Below are positions 44,637 to 52,498 of a DNA stretch of 64,000 bases, piece by piece (the stretch's first letter is position 1; every line of letters starts with the position of its first letter). Below the pieces are notes generated by a model. That model was given only the letters and a program-made list of their open reading frames with translations. It ran no database searches and was not told the origin of the DNA. The translations under genes were made by a program, and so were the position numbers. The stretch is from Streptomyces globisporus (GTDB lineage Bacteria; Actinomycetota; Actinomycetes; Streptomycetales; Streptomycetaceae). The stretch spans positions 140,555 through 204,554 of the forward strand of contig BMTG01000014.1 of NCBI GenBank assembly GCA_014649555.1. Reading direction: 5' to 3'.

Positions 44637-45322
44637 GACGACCCTCCGGCCACGCCCGTGCCGACACGGTCCCCGGCCGCACCCGCGCCGACACGGTCCC
44701 CGGCCACGTCCGTGCCGACGCGGCTCCTGGCCCCATCTGTACCGACGCCCGCATCGCCCTTCCGGTACGCGACGCACAGGTCGTACAGCTCGTTCAACGG
44801 TGCCGAGCCCCCGTCCTCCACCTCACCCGTACGCGCGCTCCGCGCGGGGATCGTCGGCGCGAGCACCACTCCGGGCCGCTCGCGCAGCGCCGCCAGATGC
44901 CCCTGGACGACCGGGCTCCCGAGCGCTCCGGGCGGCAGCGACGGTGCGACGCCGACCAGGGCGCGGGTGGTCTGCAGGGCGACCATCAGCGGGGTGTCGG
45001 CGACCCCGAGGGCGAAGCGGCCGACGAAATTCAGGGTGGCGGGATGGACGAGAATCAGATCCGCCCATTCCGCGATGTCCACATGGGGCACATCGACACC
45101 GGAGAAAGCATTCCAGTCGTCGATGAAGACTTCTTCTCCGGAGAGCACGGCCACCGCGTCCGGCGACACGAACCGGCATGCGGAACGGGTCAGCGCGAAC
45201 CGCTTCTCCATATCGGGAAAGGAATTCCCGAGCCAGTTGATCCAGAACGGCAGGAAGGCGACGCCGAGGGCTCCCGTCCCCACGACGAGGATGCGCTCGA
45301 AGTCCCGTTGCTGTTCCTCCAC
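44633..45322 (-). CDS. lxmD: Flavoprotein peptidyl-cysteine decarboxylase (HFCD family, LxmD-like)
   Basis: 229 residues with the HFCD fold: RILVVGTGALGVAFLPFWIN, the catalytic His-Pro-Ala region ILVHPATLNFVGRFALGVAD, and the substrate-recognition region LVGVAPSLPPG. It oxidatively decarboxylates the C-terminal Cys of the precursor, giving an enethiolate for the AviMeCys ring; the precursor ends in Cys, as needed. GTG at 45322 has AGGAGG upstream. The C-terminal 45 residues are Gly/Thr/Asp/Val repeats from a 27-bp tandem repeat and are probably flexible. Confidence 0.9.
   Translation of the reverse strand: MEEQQRDFERILVVGTGALGVAFLPFWINWLGNSFPDMEKRFALTRSACRFVSPDAVAVLSGEEVFIDDWNAFSGVDVPHVDIAEWADLILVHPATLNFVGRFALGVADTPLMVALQTTRALVGVAPSLPPGALGSPVVQGHLAALRERPGVVLAPTIPARSARTGEVEDGGSAPLNELYDLCVAYRKGDAGVGTDGARSRVGTDVAGDRVGAGAAGDRVGTGVAGGSS
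44648..44749 (-). repeat. 27-bp tandem repeat at the 3' end of the decarboxylase gene
   Basis: Three full units and a partial one (44648-44674, 44675-44701, 44702-44728, 44729-), the first starting GGCCACGCCCGTGCCGAC. All code a nine-residue Val-Gly-Thr-Asp-Val-Ala-Gly-Asp-Arg-type repeat. Confidence 0.85.
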
Positions 45323-45349
45323 GACGCCTCCTGTTGTGCGTTGGGGCCG

Positions 45350-45392
45350 GGGGCCGGCCGGAGCATGCACACCGCATCTCCGGCCGACCCCC
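45350..45392 (-). terminator. Intercistronic hairpin after the precursor gene
   Basis: GGGCCGGCCGGAG (45351-45363) can pair with CTCCGGCCGACCC (45378-45390) with one mismatch. It lies between the precursor stop codon and the decarboxylase start, where it would attenuate read-through and favour excess precursor. Confidence 0.6.
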
Positions 45393-45417
45393 GCGGCTCA
45401 CAGCGAAGAGTCGCTGG

Positions 45418-45633
45418 TCAGCACTTGTTCTCGACGGTCTTCGCGGCGAGCGAGCCGAGAGCGGCGGCGCACTGCTGCGAGGAACGCGCGGTGATGATCG
45501 TGGCGCGGATGGCCCACGGGATGGTGGGGCTGAACGCCGGCGCGGCCTCCTGGCCGTCGTGCAGGCCGAGCTCCTCGGCGGAGGTGTAGGCGGTGTAGCC
45601 GTCGAACAGGTCCTTCTCGGTGACGTTCTGCAT
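45418..45633 (-). CDS. lxmA: Class V lanthipeptide precursor (LxmA-type)
   Basis: 71 residues: an acidic leader of 33 residues (MQNVTEKDLFDGYTAYTSAE..., ending DGQEAAPA) and a 38-residue core starting FSPTIPWAIR and ending KTVENKC. Lexapeptide is likewise 38 residues, with dimethylated Phe first and a C-terminal AviMeCys. In this core the last Thr and Cys are six residues apart (T33-C38), fitting AviMeCys, while C22 can pair with Ser18 or Ser19 or with Thr. The only other Cys is the last residue. The Phe after AAPA fits the paired M16 peptidases. GGAAA lies before the ATG. Confidence 0.93.
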   Translation of the reverse strand: MQNVTEKDLFDGYTAYTSAEELGLHDGQEAAPAFSPTIPWAIRATIITARSSQQCAAALGSLAAKTVENKC

Positions 45634-45802
45634 GAGATTTCCTTCGTGTGATGAAAGGGAATTGACGACCGGCCACGTCGCGCATCTCTCCGATGCCTGG
45701 TTTACCGGCGTCCGTTGCGGACAGAAAGAATGGTGACCCACGCCGCCAGGTCCGCACCATTGGCTCTTACGGCATTGCCGCAAACGACAGTTCCCCGCGC
45801 GG
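45634..45802. promoter_or_regulatory. Divergent promoter region of the lanthipeptide cluster
   Basis: 169 bases between the leftward biosynthetic operon and the rightward exporter gene. GTCCG, TTG, CGGAC at 45710-45722 is a short inverted repeat that could be an operator. Both promoters must lie here. Confidence 0.5.
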
Positions 45803-47605
45803 ATGGAAGAGGATAGAACTACGGGTGTGAACACACCTGACGCAGAACAGTCTCCGGCGGAGCGGCCCGCACTGCGGGCGCTGCTCTCGTACGCGCGTCC
45901 GCACCGCGGCATCCTCCTCACGGTGCTGGCTCTGACCCTGGCGGGCAGCGCCGCCGGCCTCGCGCAGCCGCTGGTCATCCAGTCGGTGCTGGCCAAGCTC
46001 ATGACGGGTGAAGGACTGCGGGAGGACATCCTGCTGCTGACCGGCCTGCTGCTCGCCTCCATCGGGCTGACCTGGCTGCAGTCCTGGCTCAGCGAGCGGA
46101 CCGCCGAACGCGTCGTGCTCCAGGTCCGGCGCGGGCTGATCGCCCGTCTCATCAGGCTGCGTACTGCCGAGTTGGACCGCACCGAGCCGGGCGGCCTGAC
46201 CACGCGCGTCACCTCCGACAGCACGCTGGTGCAGCACGCGGCGACGGGCGGTCTCATTCAGCTCGTCGACGGGTCGATCCACCTGCTGGCCACGATCGTG
46301 CTGATGGGCATCGTCAGCCTGCCGCTGCTCGGCATCACCTCCGCCGTGCTGGTGGTCGTCGGCATCGCGATGGGCGTCGTCATGCCCCGGATCAAGCGGG
46401 TCACCACCGAGGCGCAGACCTCCGTCGGCGAGATCGGCGCGGCGCTCGACCGCTCGCTCGGCGCGGCCCGCACCGTCAAGGCCAACGGCGGTGAGGCGAA
46501 GGAGACCGAGCGGGCGACCGAGGCCGCGACACGCGCCTACCGGGCGGGTCTCAAGGGCGCCCGGTACCACGCGCTGATCGCCGTGCTGGCCGGGCTGATC
46601 GTCCAGGCCTCGTTCCTCGCCGTGATCGGCTTCGGCGGTGCGCTGGTCGCCATGGGCACCCTCGAACTGGCCGCGCTGATCGGCTTCCTGCTCTACCTGT
46701 TCAACCTGGGCGGCCCGGTCCTCTCCCTGGTCGGCGGCACCACCGCCCTGCAGCAGGGGCTCGGCGCCCTGGCCCGGATCGAGGAGGTGCGGTCCATGGC
46801 GGCGGAGGACGATGTGGACGGTACGCCGCCGGCGCCCTCCGGCCCGCCGCCCGCCGTCACGGTCGACGGGCTGACCTTCGGCTACGAGGGCCGCACGCCC
46901 GTCCTGCACGGCACGAGCTTCGTCGCGCCGGCCGGGAAGGTCACCGCGATCGTCGGCCCGTCCGGCTCCGGCAAGACCACGGTCTTCTCGCTGATCCAGC
47001 GGTTCTACGACACCGAGGGCGGCCGCATCCTGCTGGACGACACCGACATCCGCTCCCTGGGCCGGGCCGAACTGCGGCGCCGGATCGCCTACGTCGAGCA
47101 GGACTCCCCGATGCTCGCGGGCACACTCCGCGAAAACCTTCTCTACTCCGCGCCGGACGCGAGCGACGAGGCCGTGGCCGACGTGCTCCGCCGCACCCTC
47201 CTCGACGGCTTCGTGGCCTCCCTCCCGGACGGCCTCGACACGGCTGTCGGCGCCCGCGGCCTGGCCCTCTCCGGCGGCGAACGCCAACGCCTCGCCATCG
47301 CCCGGGCCTTGCTGCGCCGCCCGCAGGTCCTGCTCCTGGACGAGGTCACCGCGCATCTCGACGGGCTCAGCGAGACCGCGCTGCGCCGGACGGTGGAGGA
47401 GGCCGCGCGGAACTGCACGGTTCTCCTCATCGCGCACCGGCTCTCGACGGTCACCACGGCGGACCGGCTGGTGCTGTTCGAGAACGGCCGGGTCAGCGAC
47501 CACGGACGGCACGAGGAGCTGCTGGAGCGCAGTGCCCTCTACCAGGACCTCACCGCGACGCAGTTGACCGCAGGACCGGCGGTCGCGACGGCCGGGGCCC
47601 ACTGA
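45803..47605 (+). CDS. lxmT: ABC exporter, fused membrane and ATPase domains (LxmT-like)
   Basis: 600 residues. The N-terminal half is a type 1 exporter domain with six helices (LLTVLALTLAGSAAGLAQPL; LGFGGALVAMGTL region). The C-terminal half has Walker A VGPSGSGKTTVFSLI, signature LSGGERQRLAIARALL and Walker B VLLLDEVTAHLDG (Val-Thr in place of Pro-Thr). There is no N-terminal C39 peptidase domain, which fits separate M16 leader peptidases. It probably exports the mature lanthipeptide. ATG 45803 lacks a clear ribosome binding site; GTG 45827 is an alternative start. Confidence 0.9.
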   Translation: MEEDRTTGVNTPDAEQSPAERPALRALLSYARPHRGILLTVLALTLAGSAAGLAQPLVIQSVLAKLMTGEGLREDILLLTGLLLASIGLTWLQSWLSERTAERVVLQVRRGLIARLIRLRTAELDRTEPGGLTTRVTSDSTLVQHAATGGLIQLVDGSIHLLATIVLMGIVSLPLLGITSAVLVVVGIAMGVVMPRIKRVTTEAQTSVGEIGAALDRSLGAARTVKANGGEAKETERATEAATRAYRAGLKGARYHALIAVLAGLIVQASFLAVIGFGGALVAMGTLELAALIGFLLYLFNLGGPVLSLVGGTTALQQGLGALARIEEVRSMAAEDDVDGTPPAPSGPPPAVTVDGLTFGYEGRTPVLHGTSFVAPAGKVTAIVGPSGSGKTTVFSLIQRFYDTEGGRILLDDTDIRSLGRAELRRRIAYVEQDSPMLAGTLRENLLYSAPDASDEAVADVLRRTLLDGFVASLPDGLDTAVGARGLALSGGERQRLAIARALLRRPQVLLLDEVTAHLDGLSETALRRTVEEAARNCTVLLIAHRLSTVTTADRLVLFENGRVSDHGRHEELLERSALYQDLTATQLTAGPAVATAGAH

Positions 47606-47751
47606 CCGGCACCGGAGCACAGCACGCTCCTGGGACAATTCCCGTACGCCGGTGAGCCGCGCGCCCTCGACTCCGCGGCCGTGACTCCGTACGGCAGTGA
47701 TGCTCCGCGAACACCCCCCCCCCAGCACGACCGAAGGGTTCAAGGATCCAG

Positions 47752-48285
47752 ATGACCGACACCACCTCCCGCCCGCTGCCCGCCTCCACCGAGGACGACC
47801 ACTACGGGGAGATCTCCGTCGAACTCCTCGGCGAGAACCGCGAGAAGCTCGTCGTCAGCGGCGAGCGGATCCCGACCGTCACCATCGTCCGTGCCCCCGA
47901 GGCGGAGGTCGACGACCACATCGTCATCGGCACCCGCGACCTGCGGCATCTGACGATCACGGTGGACGGGGAGGACGCGACGATCAAGCCGGGCAAGGGG
48001 AAGCTCCGGCGGCAGACCTACCGGGTCGACGTCCATCACGGGGGCCTCCACTACCGGCTCGTCCCGAACTCGATCCCGTTCAGCAAGCTGACCCGCGACG
48101 GCAAGCACCTCGGGGACTTCTCCTCGGACGGTGACCGCCGGGTGATAGCGGAGTGGCAGGAGGAGGCCGGAACCCCCGAGCCCCTCGACGCGGCCATCGG
48201 CTACGCGCTGTCGGCGGCGTTCGGAACGGGCGGTCAGCCGATGTGGATGATGCTGGTGGACGCGGTCAGCGCCGCCCTGCCGTAG
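47752..48285 (+). CDS. Hypothetical protein, 177 aa
   Basis: AGGATCCAG precedes the ATG at 47752, and the length and composition are typical for a real gene. The sequence is mostly beta-strand-like (HIVIGTRDLRHLTITVDGED, YRVDVHHGGLHYRLVPNSIP), ending with a hydrophobic Ala-Leu helix (AAIGYALSAAFGTGGQPMWM). It resembles LURP/scramblase-like beta-barrels only vaguely. I do not recognise the family. It is 146 bases after the exporter gene, near a run of ten C (47714-47723), and ends in a strong terminator. Confidence 0.7.
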   Translation: MTDTTSRPLPASTEDDHYGEISVELLGENREKLVVSGERIPTVTIVRAPEAEVDDHIVIGTRDLRHLTITVDGEDATIKPGKGKLRRQTYRVDVHHGGLHYRLVPNSIPFSKLTRDGKHLGDFSSDGDRRVIAEWQEEAGTPEPLDAAIGYALSAAFGTGGQPMWMMLVDAVSAALP

Positions 48286-48313
48286 GGCCTGTCGTCAGGC
48301 GGGATGGCGGAAA

Positions 48314-48364
48314 CGCCCGAAGTCCCCTGCCGGAAGCGAGACTTCCGGCAGGGGACTTCGGGCG
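48314..48364. terminator. Perfect bidirectional terminator
   Basis: A 23-bp perfect stem (arms begin CGCCCGAAGTCCCC and end GGGGACTTCGGGCG) with a five-base loop, between the hypothetical gene and the convergent LuxR gene. Confidence 0.9.
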
Positions 48365-48403
48365 TAACGGTCCCAGGGCGCGATCCGGCGTCGGATCACG
48401 GCG

Positions 48404-48709
48404 TCAGATCACGGACGCGGCCCCCTGATGTCCTCTGATGTCCTCCGCGTGCAGGTACGACACGATCGCCGCCTCGAACCGGGACTTCAGGTTCAGCTTG
48501 CGCACGATGCTCGTCGTGTGCGCCCGGACGGTCCGTTCCGTGATGCCCAGTCTCCGGGCCAGCCAGCGGTTCTGCTCCCCGCTCGCCAGCAGCACGAGCA
48601 CTTCCAGCTCACGTTCGGTGAGCGTGGCGAAGTCCATCTCCGGCCGGCCGCCGTCGGCGGCCCCCGCCCGTCCGCCGGTCCTCATCCGTTCGTCGGCCAT
48701 CATCGTCAC
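48404..48709 (-). CDS. Small stand-alone LuxR-type DNA-binding protein
   Basis: 101 residues: a short Gly/Arg-rich N-terminus then a complete GerE-type helix-turn-helix (LTERELEVLVLLASGEQNRW, TERTVRAHTTSIVRKLNLKS). GTG at 48709 was chosen because GGAGGAG lies six bases before it. Without a receiver domain it must respond through abundance or another partner. It is convergent with the lanthipeptide cluster and divergent from the 48891 regulator, so one or both could regulate the cluster. Confidence 0.82.
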   Translation of the reverse strand: MTMMADERMRTGGRAGAADGGRPEMDFATLTERELEVLVLLASGEQNRWLARRLGITERTVRAHTTSIVRKLNLKSRFEAAIVSYLHAEDIRGHQGAASVI

Positions 48710-48890
48710 AGCAGTCTCCTCCATTGATCGTCACCGTCCCCCGTCCCGCGCCCGTCACCCGGACGACCGGGACTACCTGCTGCTTTACCTATGGATTACC
48801 CTCTCCCTCATCGGTTCGACGGTTGCGCGGCATTTGACCCATGCCGCAGTGCGCCGTCGGTAGTCGTGCGGCACGCGGGGGGCGGCAGCG

Positions 48891-49883
48891 GTGAACGGCG
48901 GAAGCCTGTCCATACTCGGCCTGGACATCACGGAGGAGCGTGCCTACCGGCACTTCCTCCGCAATCCGGGCACCGGCACCGAGGACATCGGGGTGCTCCT
49001 CCACAGCCCTCGTGAGGAGGTGGAGAAGGCCCTCGCCCGCCTCGACGAGCTGGGCCTGCTGCGGACCGACGAGCACGGCGGCGTCTCGGCGGCCGCCCCG
49101 GAGACCGCGGTCGAGCGGCTCACGGAGATCCGGCTGCGCGAGCTGCACGAACAGCTCCACCAGGTCACCAGGTCCCGGCACCTGATCGCCGAGCTGACCG
49201 CCGAACAGCAGACCCGCCCCCTCGCCACGCAGGGCGTCGAGCGTCTTGAGGTGCTCCGGCAGATCCGTGACCGGATCGACGACCTGGCCTTCTTCGCCCG
49301 TCAGGAGATCCTCTCCGTCGAGCCGTACACCGCCCTCACCGCCGAGAACATCGCGCACGCACGCCCCCTGGACACCCGGTGTCTGCGCCGGGGCGTGCAG
49401 ATCCGCAGCGTGGTGCTGCGGGAAGCGCTCGACCATCCGCCGACCGTCGCCTACCTGCGCGAACTCACCGCGCAGGGGGCGTCGATCCGGGCCGCGGACA
49501 AGCTGTCCGAGCGGATCCTCGTGTACGACCGGCGTACGGCCCTGGTGCCCGTCGACCCCTCGGACACCTCGCGCGGCGCGCTGGTCACCCAGCAGGCCGG
49601 TCTGGTCTCCAACATCCTGGCCCTGTTCGAGAAGATCTGGGCCGAGTCGACGGACCTGTCCACCCTGATCGACACCCACGCCTCCCCCTCCGACGTGCTG
49701 TCCGAGATGGAACAGCGCGTCATGGAGGAGATGTGCCGGGTGGCGAAGGACGAGACGGGCGCACGGAATCTGGACATCTCGGTGCGGACGTACCGCCGCC
49801 ATGTCGCCGACGTGCTCCGCATCCTGGGCGCGACCAGCCGCCCGCACGCGGCCCTGCTGGCCCGCGAGCGTGGCTGGATCTGA
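48891..49883 (+). CDS. TrmB/PLD-like LuxR-type regulator
   Basis: 330 residues. The N-terminal winged-helix (LGLDITEERAYRHFLRNPGT, EEVEKALARLDELGLL) is better kept than in the 33074 regulator. The middle effector region shares its pattern (LRRGVQIRSVVLREALDHPP; RILVYDRRTALVPVDP). The C-terminal helix-turn-helix is RTYRRHVADVLRILGATSRP. GTG start with GGGGGGCGG about ten bases before. It is adjacent to the lanthipeptide cluster and could be its pathway regulator; no target is visible from sequence. Confidence 0.8.
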   Translation: MNGGSLSILGLDITEERAYRHFLRNPGTGTEDIGVLLHSPREEVEKALARLDELGLLRTDEHGGVSAAAPETAVERLTEIRLRELHEQLHQVTRSRHLIAELTAEQQTRPLATQGVERLEVLRQIRDRIDDLAFFARQEILSVEPYTALTAENIAHARPLDTRCLRRGVQIRSVVLREALDHPPTVAYLRELTAQGASIRAADKLSERILVYDRRTALVPVDPSDTSRGALVTQQAGLVSNILALFEKIWAESTDLSTLIDTHASPSDVLSEMEQRVMEEMCRVAKDETGARNLDISVRTYRRHVADVLRILGATSRPHAALLARERGWI

Positions 49884-49940
49884 GCCCGGGGCGCGCCGGA
49901 CACGCCCCGGAGGCGGAGGGCCTGACCGGCCCCTCGCCCA

Positions 49941-49974
49941 GGGCGTGTCCGGCCCTGATCCGCCGGACACGCCC
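49941..49974. terminator. Hairpin between convergent genes
   Basis: GGGCGTGTCCGG (49941-49952) pairs with CCGGACACGCCC (49963-49974). A third copy of the arm, GCCGGACACGCCCC, stands at about 49898-49911. It serves the regulator and the small gene. Confidence 0.75.
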
Positions 49975-50216
49975 TAACCGGCCCCTTCCAGAACCCACCC
50001 GTCCAGCGTCCGGTCCCGCAGCGCCTCCGCGCACCGTTCCCGTACGCCGGTCACGTCCCCCGCGTCCCGCCCGGAGCCGCGCACCAGGACCGTGATCCGG
50101 TCCTCCTCGATGCGCTGGCCGCACTCCCACTCCGCGGGCAGCATCCCGATGAGCCGGAGGACCGCGATTCCGGCGGGCGCGGCGTCGGTGGCGACCCGCG
50201 CCACCGTGATCTCCAC
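49974..50216 (-). CDS. Hypothetical small protein, 80 aa
   Basis: EITVARVATDAAPAGIAVLR, then LIGMLPAEWECGQRIEEDRI and RCAEALRDRTLDGW: a compact mixed alpha/beta protein with two Cys. GTG at 50216 was taken as the start because an AGAAGA stretch lies shortly before it; longer frames would overlap the secreted-protein gene. The two genes are only eight bases apart and form an operon. I do not recognise the family. Confidence 0.6.
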   Translation of the reverse strand: MEITVARVATDAAPAGIAVLRLIGMLPAEWECGQRIEEDRITVLVRGSGRDAGDVTGVRERCAEALRDRTLDGWVLEGAG

Positions 50217-50224
50217 CGGGTCTT

Positions 50225-50524
50225 CTACTGCCAGCCGTTGACGCACTTCACCTTGCCCATGAACGGCGCCAGCGGCTTCGGCAGCGGTGCCCCGCAGATG
50301 AGCCGGCCGACCGCCTCCTTCACCTCCGACGCGATCTCCTCGCCCCGGTTCCCGATCCCGGTCCCGGCCCCCGTCCCGGTCGTCAGCGGTGCGGCCGCCC
50401 CGGCCACGGTGCCGGTCCCCGGACCGGCGGTCGCGTGGGCCGGTGCGGCGGCAGCTCCGAGAACCAGTCCCAGGAGCAGTCCCCCCGTGGCGACCGTCTT
50501 TCCGGTGAACGCGTAGACGCCCAT
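50225..50524 (-). CDS. Small secreted protein, 99 aa
   Basis: Begins MGVYAFTGKTVATGGLLLGL, a signal peptide with cleavage near APAHA. The mature part is a Gly/Thr-rich linker (GPGTGTVAGAAAPLTTGTGA) followed by a short folded piece with two Cys (EAVGRLICGAPLPKPLAPFM; KCVNGWQ), likely disulfide-linked. GGGGAGGAAG precedes the ATG. Family unknown. Confidence 0.72.
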   Translation of the reverse strand: MGVYAFTGKTVATGGLLLGLVLGAAAAPAHATAGPGTGTVAGAAAPLTTGTGAGTGIGNRGEEIASEVKEAVGRLICGAPLPKPLAPFMGKVKCVNGWQ

Positions 50525-50690
50525 GTCTTCCTCCCCGTACGTCACGTGTCTCGTCGGCTCGTTCCCGCCGACATGCACCACCTTGTCAGCGGAGCGATCC
50601 GCTCCGGGAGGCGATCACTGTCAGCTTGCTGCACGATTCCGGCCACTTGGTGCCAGCCACCGGCCACCACGGAGACACGACACACGAAGA

Positions 50691-50733
50691 CGGCCGGGGC
50701 GGAAGAACACCCTGTGTTCTTCCGCCCCGGCCG
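50691..50733 (-). terminator. Terminator of the dnaK operon
   Basis: CGGCCGGGGCGGAAGAACA and TGTTCTTCCGCCCCGGCCG form a 19-bp perfect stem with a five-base loop, 33 bases after the hspR stop codon. Confidence 0.9.
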
Positions 50734-50766
50734 TTGTCGTACGGAAAGCCCGCCCCGAAGCTACTG

Positions 50767-51210
50767 CTACGGCTTCGGCTTGGGCCGCCACACCACCAGC
50801 GCACCCGTCTGCTGCACGTCCTGGTACGGCACGAGGTCGCGGCGGTACGAGGCGTGGACCTGGGCCTCGCGCTGCTGCATGGCGACCGCCGCGCCGTCCA
50901 CCGCCGCCGAGAGCTCGGCGACGCGCTGCTGGAGCGCGGTCACCTGGTTCTCCAGCTCGATGATCCGCTTGATGCCCGCGAGGTTGATGCCCTCGTCCTG
51001 CGACAGCTGCTGCACGGTGCGCAGCAGCTCGATGTCGCGGGCCGAGTAGCGCCGCCCGCGCCCGGCCGTACGGTCCGGGGAGACCAGGCCGAGACGGTCG
51101 TACTGGCGCAGCGTCTGCGGGTGGAGCCCGGAGAGCTGGGCCGCGATCGAGATCACGTACACCGGGGTCTCATCGGTCAGCTGGTACGGATTGCGTCGAC
51201 GGCCGTCCAT
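50767..51210 (-). CDS. hspR: Heat-shock repressor HspR
   Basis: 147-residue MerR-family repressor. The helix-turn-helix YVISIAAQLSGLHPQTLRQY leads into DRLGLVSPDRTAGRGRRYSA, then an effector coiled coil (ELENQVTALQQRVAELSAAV) and a basic/hydrophobic tail that contacts DnaK (ALVVWRPKPKP). It binds HAIR operators with DnaK as co-repressor. It is the last gene of the dnaK operon, one base after dnaJ, so it is autoregulated. Targets seen here: the dnaK promoter and clpB. Confidence 0.97.
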   Translation of the reverse strand: MDGRRRNPYQLTDETPVYVISIAAQLSGLHPQTLRQYDRLGLVSPDRTAGRGRRYSARDIELLRTVQQLSQDEGINLAGIKRIIELENQVTALQQRVAELSAAVDGAAVAMQQREAQVHASYRRDLVPYQDVQQTGALVVWRPKPKP

Positions 51211-51211
51211 C

Positions 51212-52402
51212 TCAAGCTCCCTTCGCGGCCTGGAACAGTTCCGCCCGCGGGTCCTCGTCCGCGGTCGCCTTCCGGTAGGCCTCCAGGGCGTCCCTGGCCT
51301 CCTGGCCCAGGTCCCTGGGGACCGCGACCTCCACGGTGACCAGCAGGTCGCCGCGGGTGCCGTCCTTGCGCACCGCGCCCTTGCCCCGGGCGCGCATCGT
51401 ACGCCCGTTGGGGGTGCCGGCGGGAAGCTTCAGCGTGACCGGGGGTCCGCCGAGCGTGGGGACCTTGATCTCGCCGCCGAGCGTCGCCTCCGGGTAGGTG
51501 ACGGGCACGGTGACCGTGAGGTTGTCGCCCTTGCGGCCGAAGACCGGGTGGGCGTCGACGTGGACGACGACATACAGATCGCCGGCCGGTCCGCCGCGCT
51601 CGCCCGCGCCGCCCTTGCCGCGCAGCCGGATCCGCTGGCCGTCGGAGACGCCCGCCGGGATCCGCACCTGCATGGTGCGCGCCGACTTCGCCCGGCCGCT
51701 GCCCTTGCAGACGTCGCAGGGGTCCTGGGCGATGAGGCCCCGGCCCTTGCAGTCCACACAGGGGTCGGTGAGCGAGAACCCGCCGCCGCTGCCGCGCGAG
51801 ACCTGACCGGTGCCGACGCAGGTCGGGCAGACCCGGGGGGTGCCGTTCTTGTCGCCGGTGCCGGAACACGCCTTGCAGGGCGCCTGGCTGGACATCCGCA
51901 GCGGGACCGTGGCCCCGTCGACCGCCTCGGTGAAGCTCAGCGTCACCTCGGACTCGATGTCCTGGCCACGCTTCGGCTGGACCCGGGTGCCCGTGCCGCC
52001 GCGGTTGAACAGCCCGCCGAAGACGTCGCCGAGACCACCCCCGCCGCCGAAGCCGCCGCCCGCGCCGCCCTGTCCGCCGCCCGGGGCGCCCCCGCCGAAG
52101 AGGTCGCCCAGGTCGAAGTTGAAGTTGCCGCCCGCACCACCGGGGCCGGGCCGGAAGCCGCCGTTGCCGAAGAGGGCGCGCGCCTCGTCGTACTCCTTGC
52201 GCTTCTTGGGGTCACCGAGGACGTCGTTCGCCTCGGAGATCTCCTTGAAGCGCTCCTCCGCCTTGGCGTCGTTCTTGTTGGCGTCCGGGTGGAACTCGCG
52301 GGCGAGCTTCCGGTACGCCTTCTTGACCTCGGCGTCGGTGGCGTCCTTGGGGACGCCGAGGACCTTGTAGTAGTCCTTCTCGACGAAGTCCTTCGTGCTC
52401 AT
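51212..52402 (-). CDS. dnaJ: DnaJ co-chaperone
   Basis: 396 residues. J domain with HPD ([12 protein letters not shown]), Gly/Phe-rich linker, four zinc-finger CxxCxGxG repeats ([32 protein letters not shown]), and the C-terminal substrate-binding part. It stimulates DnaK ATPase. AAGGAGGGA precedes the ATG. The stop is one base from hspR. Confidence 0.98.
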   Translation of the reverse strand: MSTKDFVEKDYYKVLGVPKDATDAEVKKAYRKLAREFHPDANKNDAKAEERFKEISEANDVLGDPKKRKEYDEARALFGNGGFRPGPGGAGGNFNFDLGDLFGGGAPGGGQGGAGGGFGGGGGLGDVFGGLFNRGGTGTRVQPKRGQDIESEVTLSFTEAVDGATVPLRMSSQAPCKACSGTGDKNGTPRVCPTCVGTGQVSRGSGGGFSLTDPCVDCKGRGLIAQDPCDVCKGSGRAKSARTMQVRIPAGVSDGQRIRLRGKGGAGERGGPAGDLYVVVHVDAHPVFGRKGDNLTVTVPVTYPEATLGGEIKVPTLGGPPVTLKLPAGTPNGRTMRARGKGAVRKDGTRGDLLVTVEVAVPRDLGQEARDALEAYRKATADEDPRAELFQAAKGA

Positions 52403-52498
52403 CGACGTCCCTCCTTCCGGACGATCGGCCGAGCGGCCGGCCCGTGGGCCGGCCGCCGGGCCGGTCGGTGTGCACCGAGGTGATCAGACGTGTTCCCG

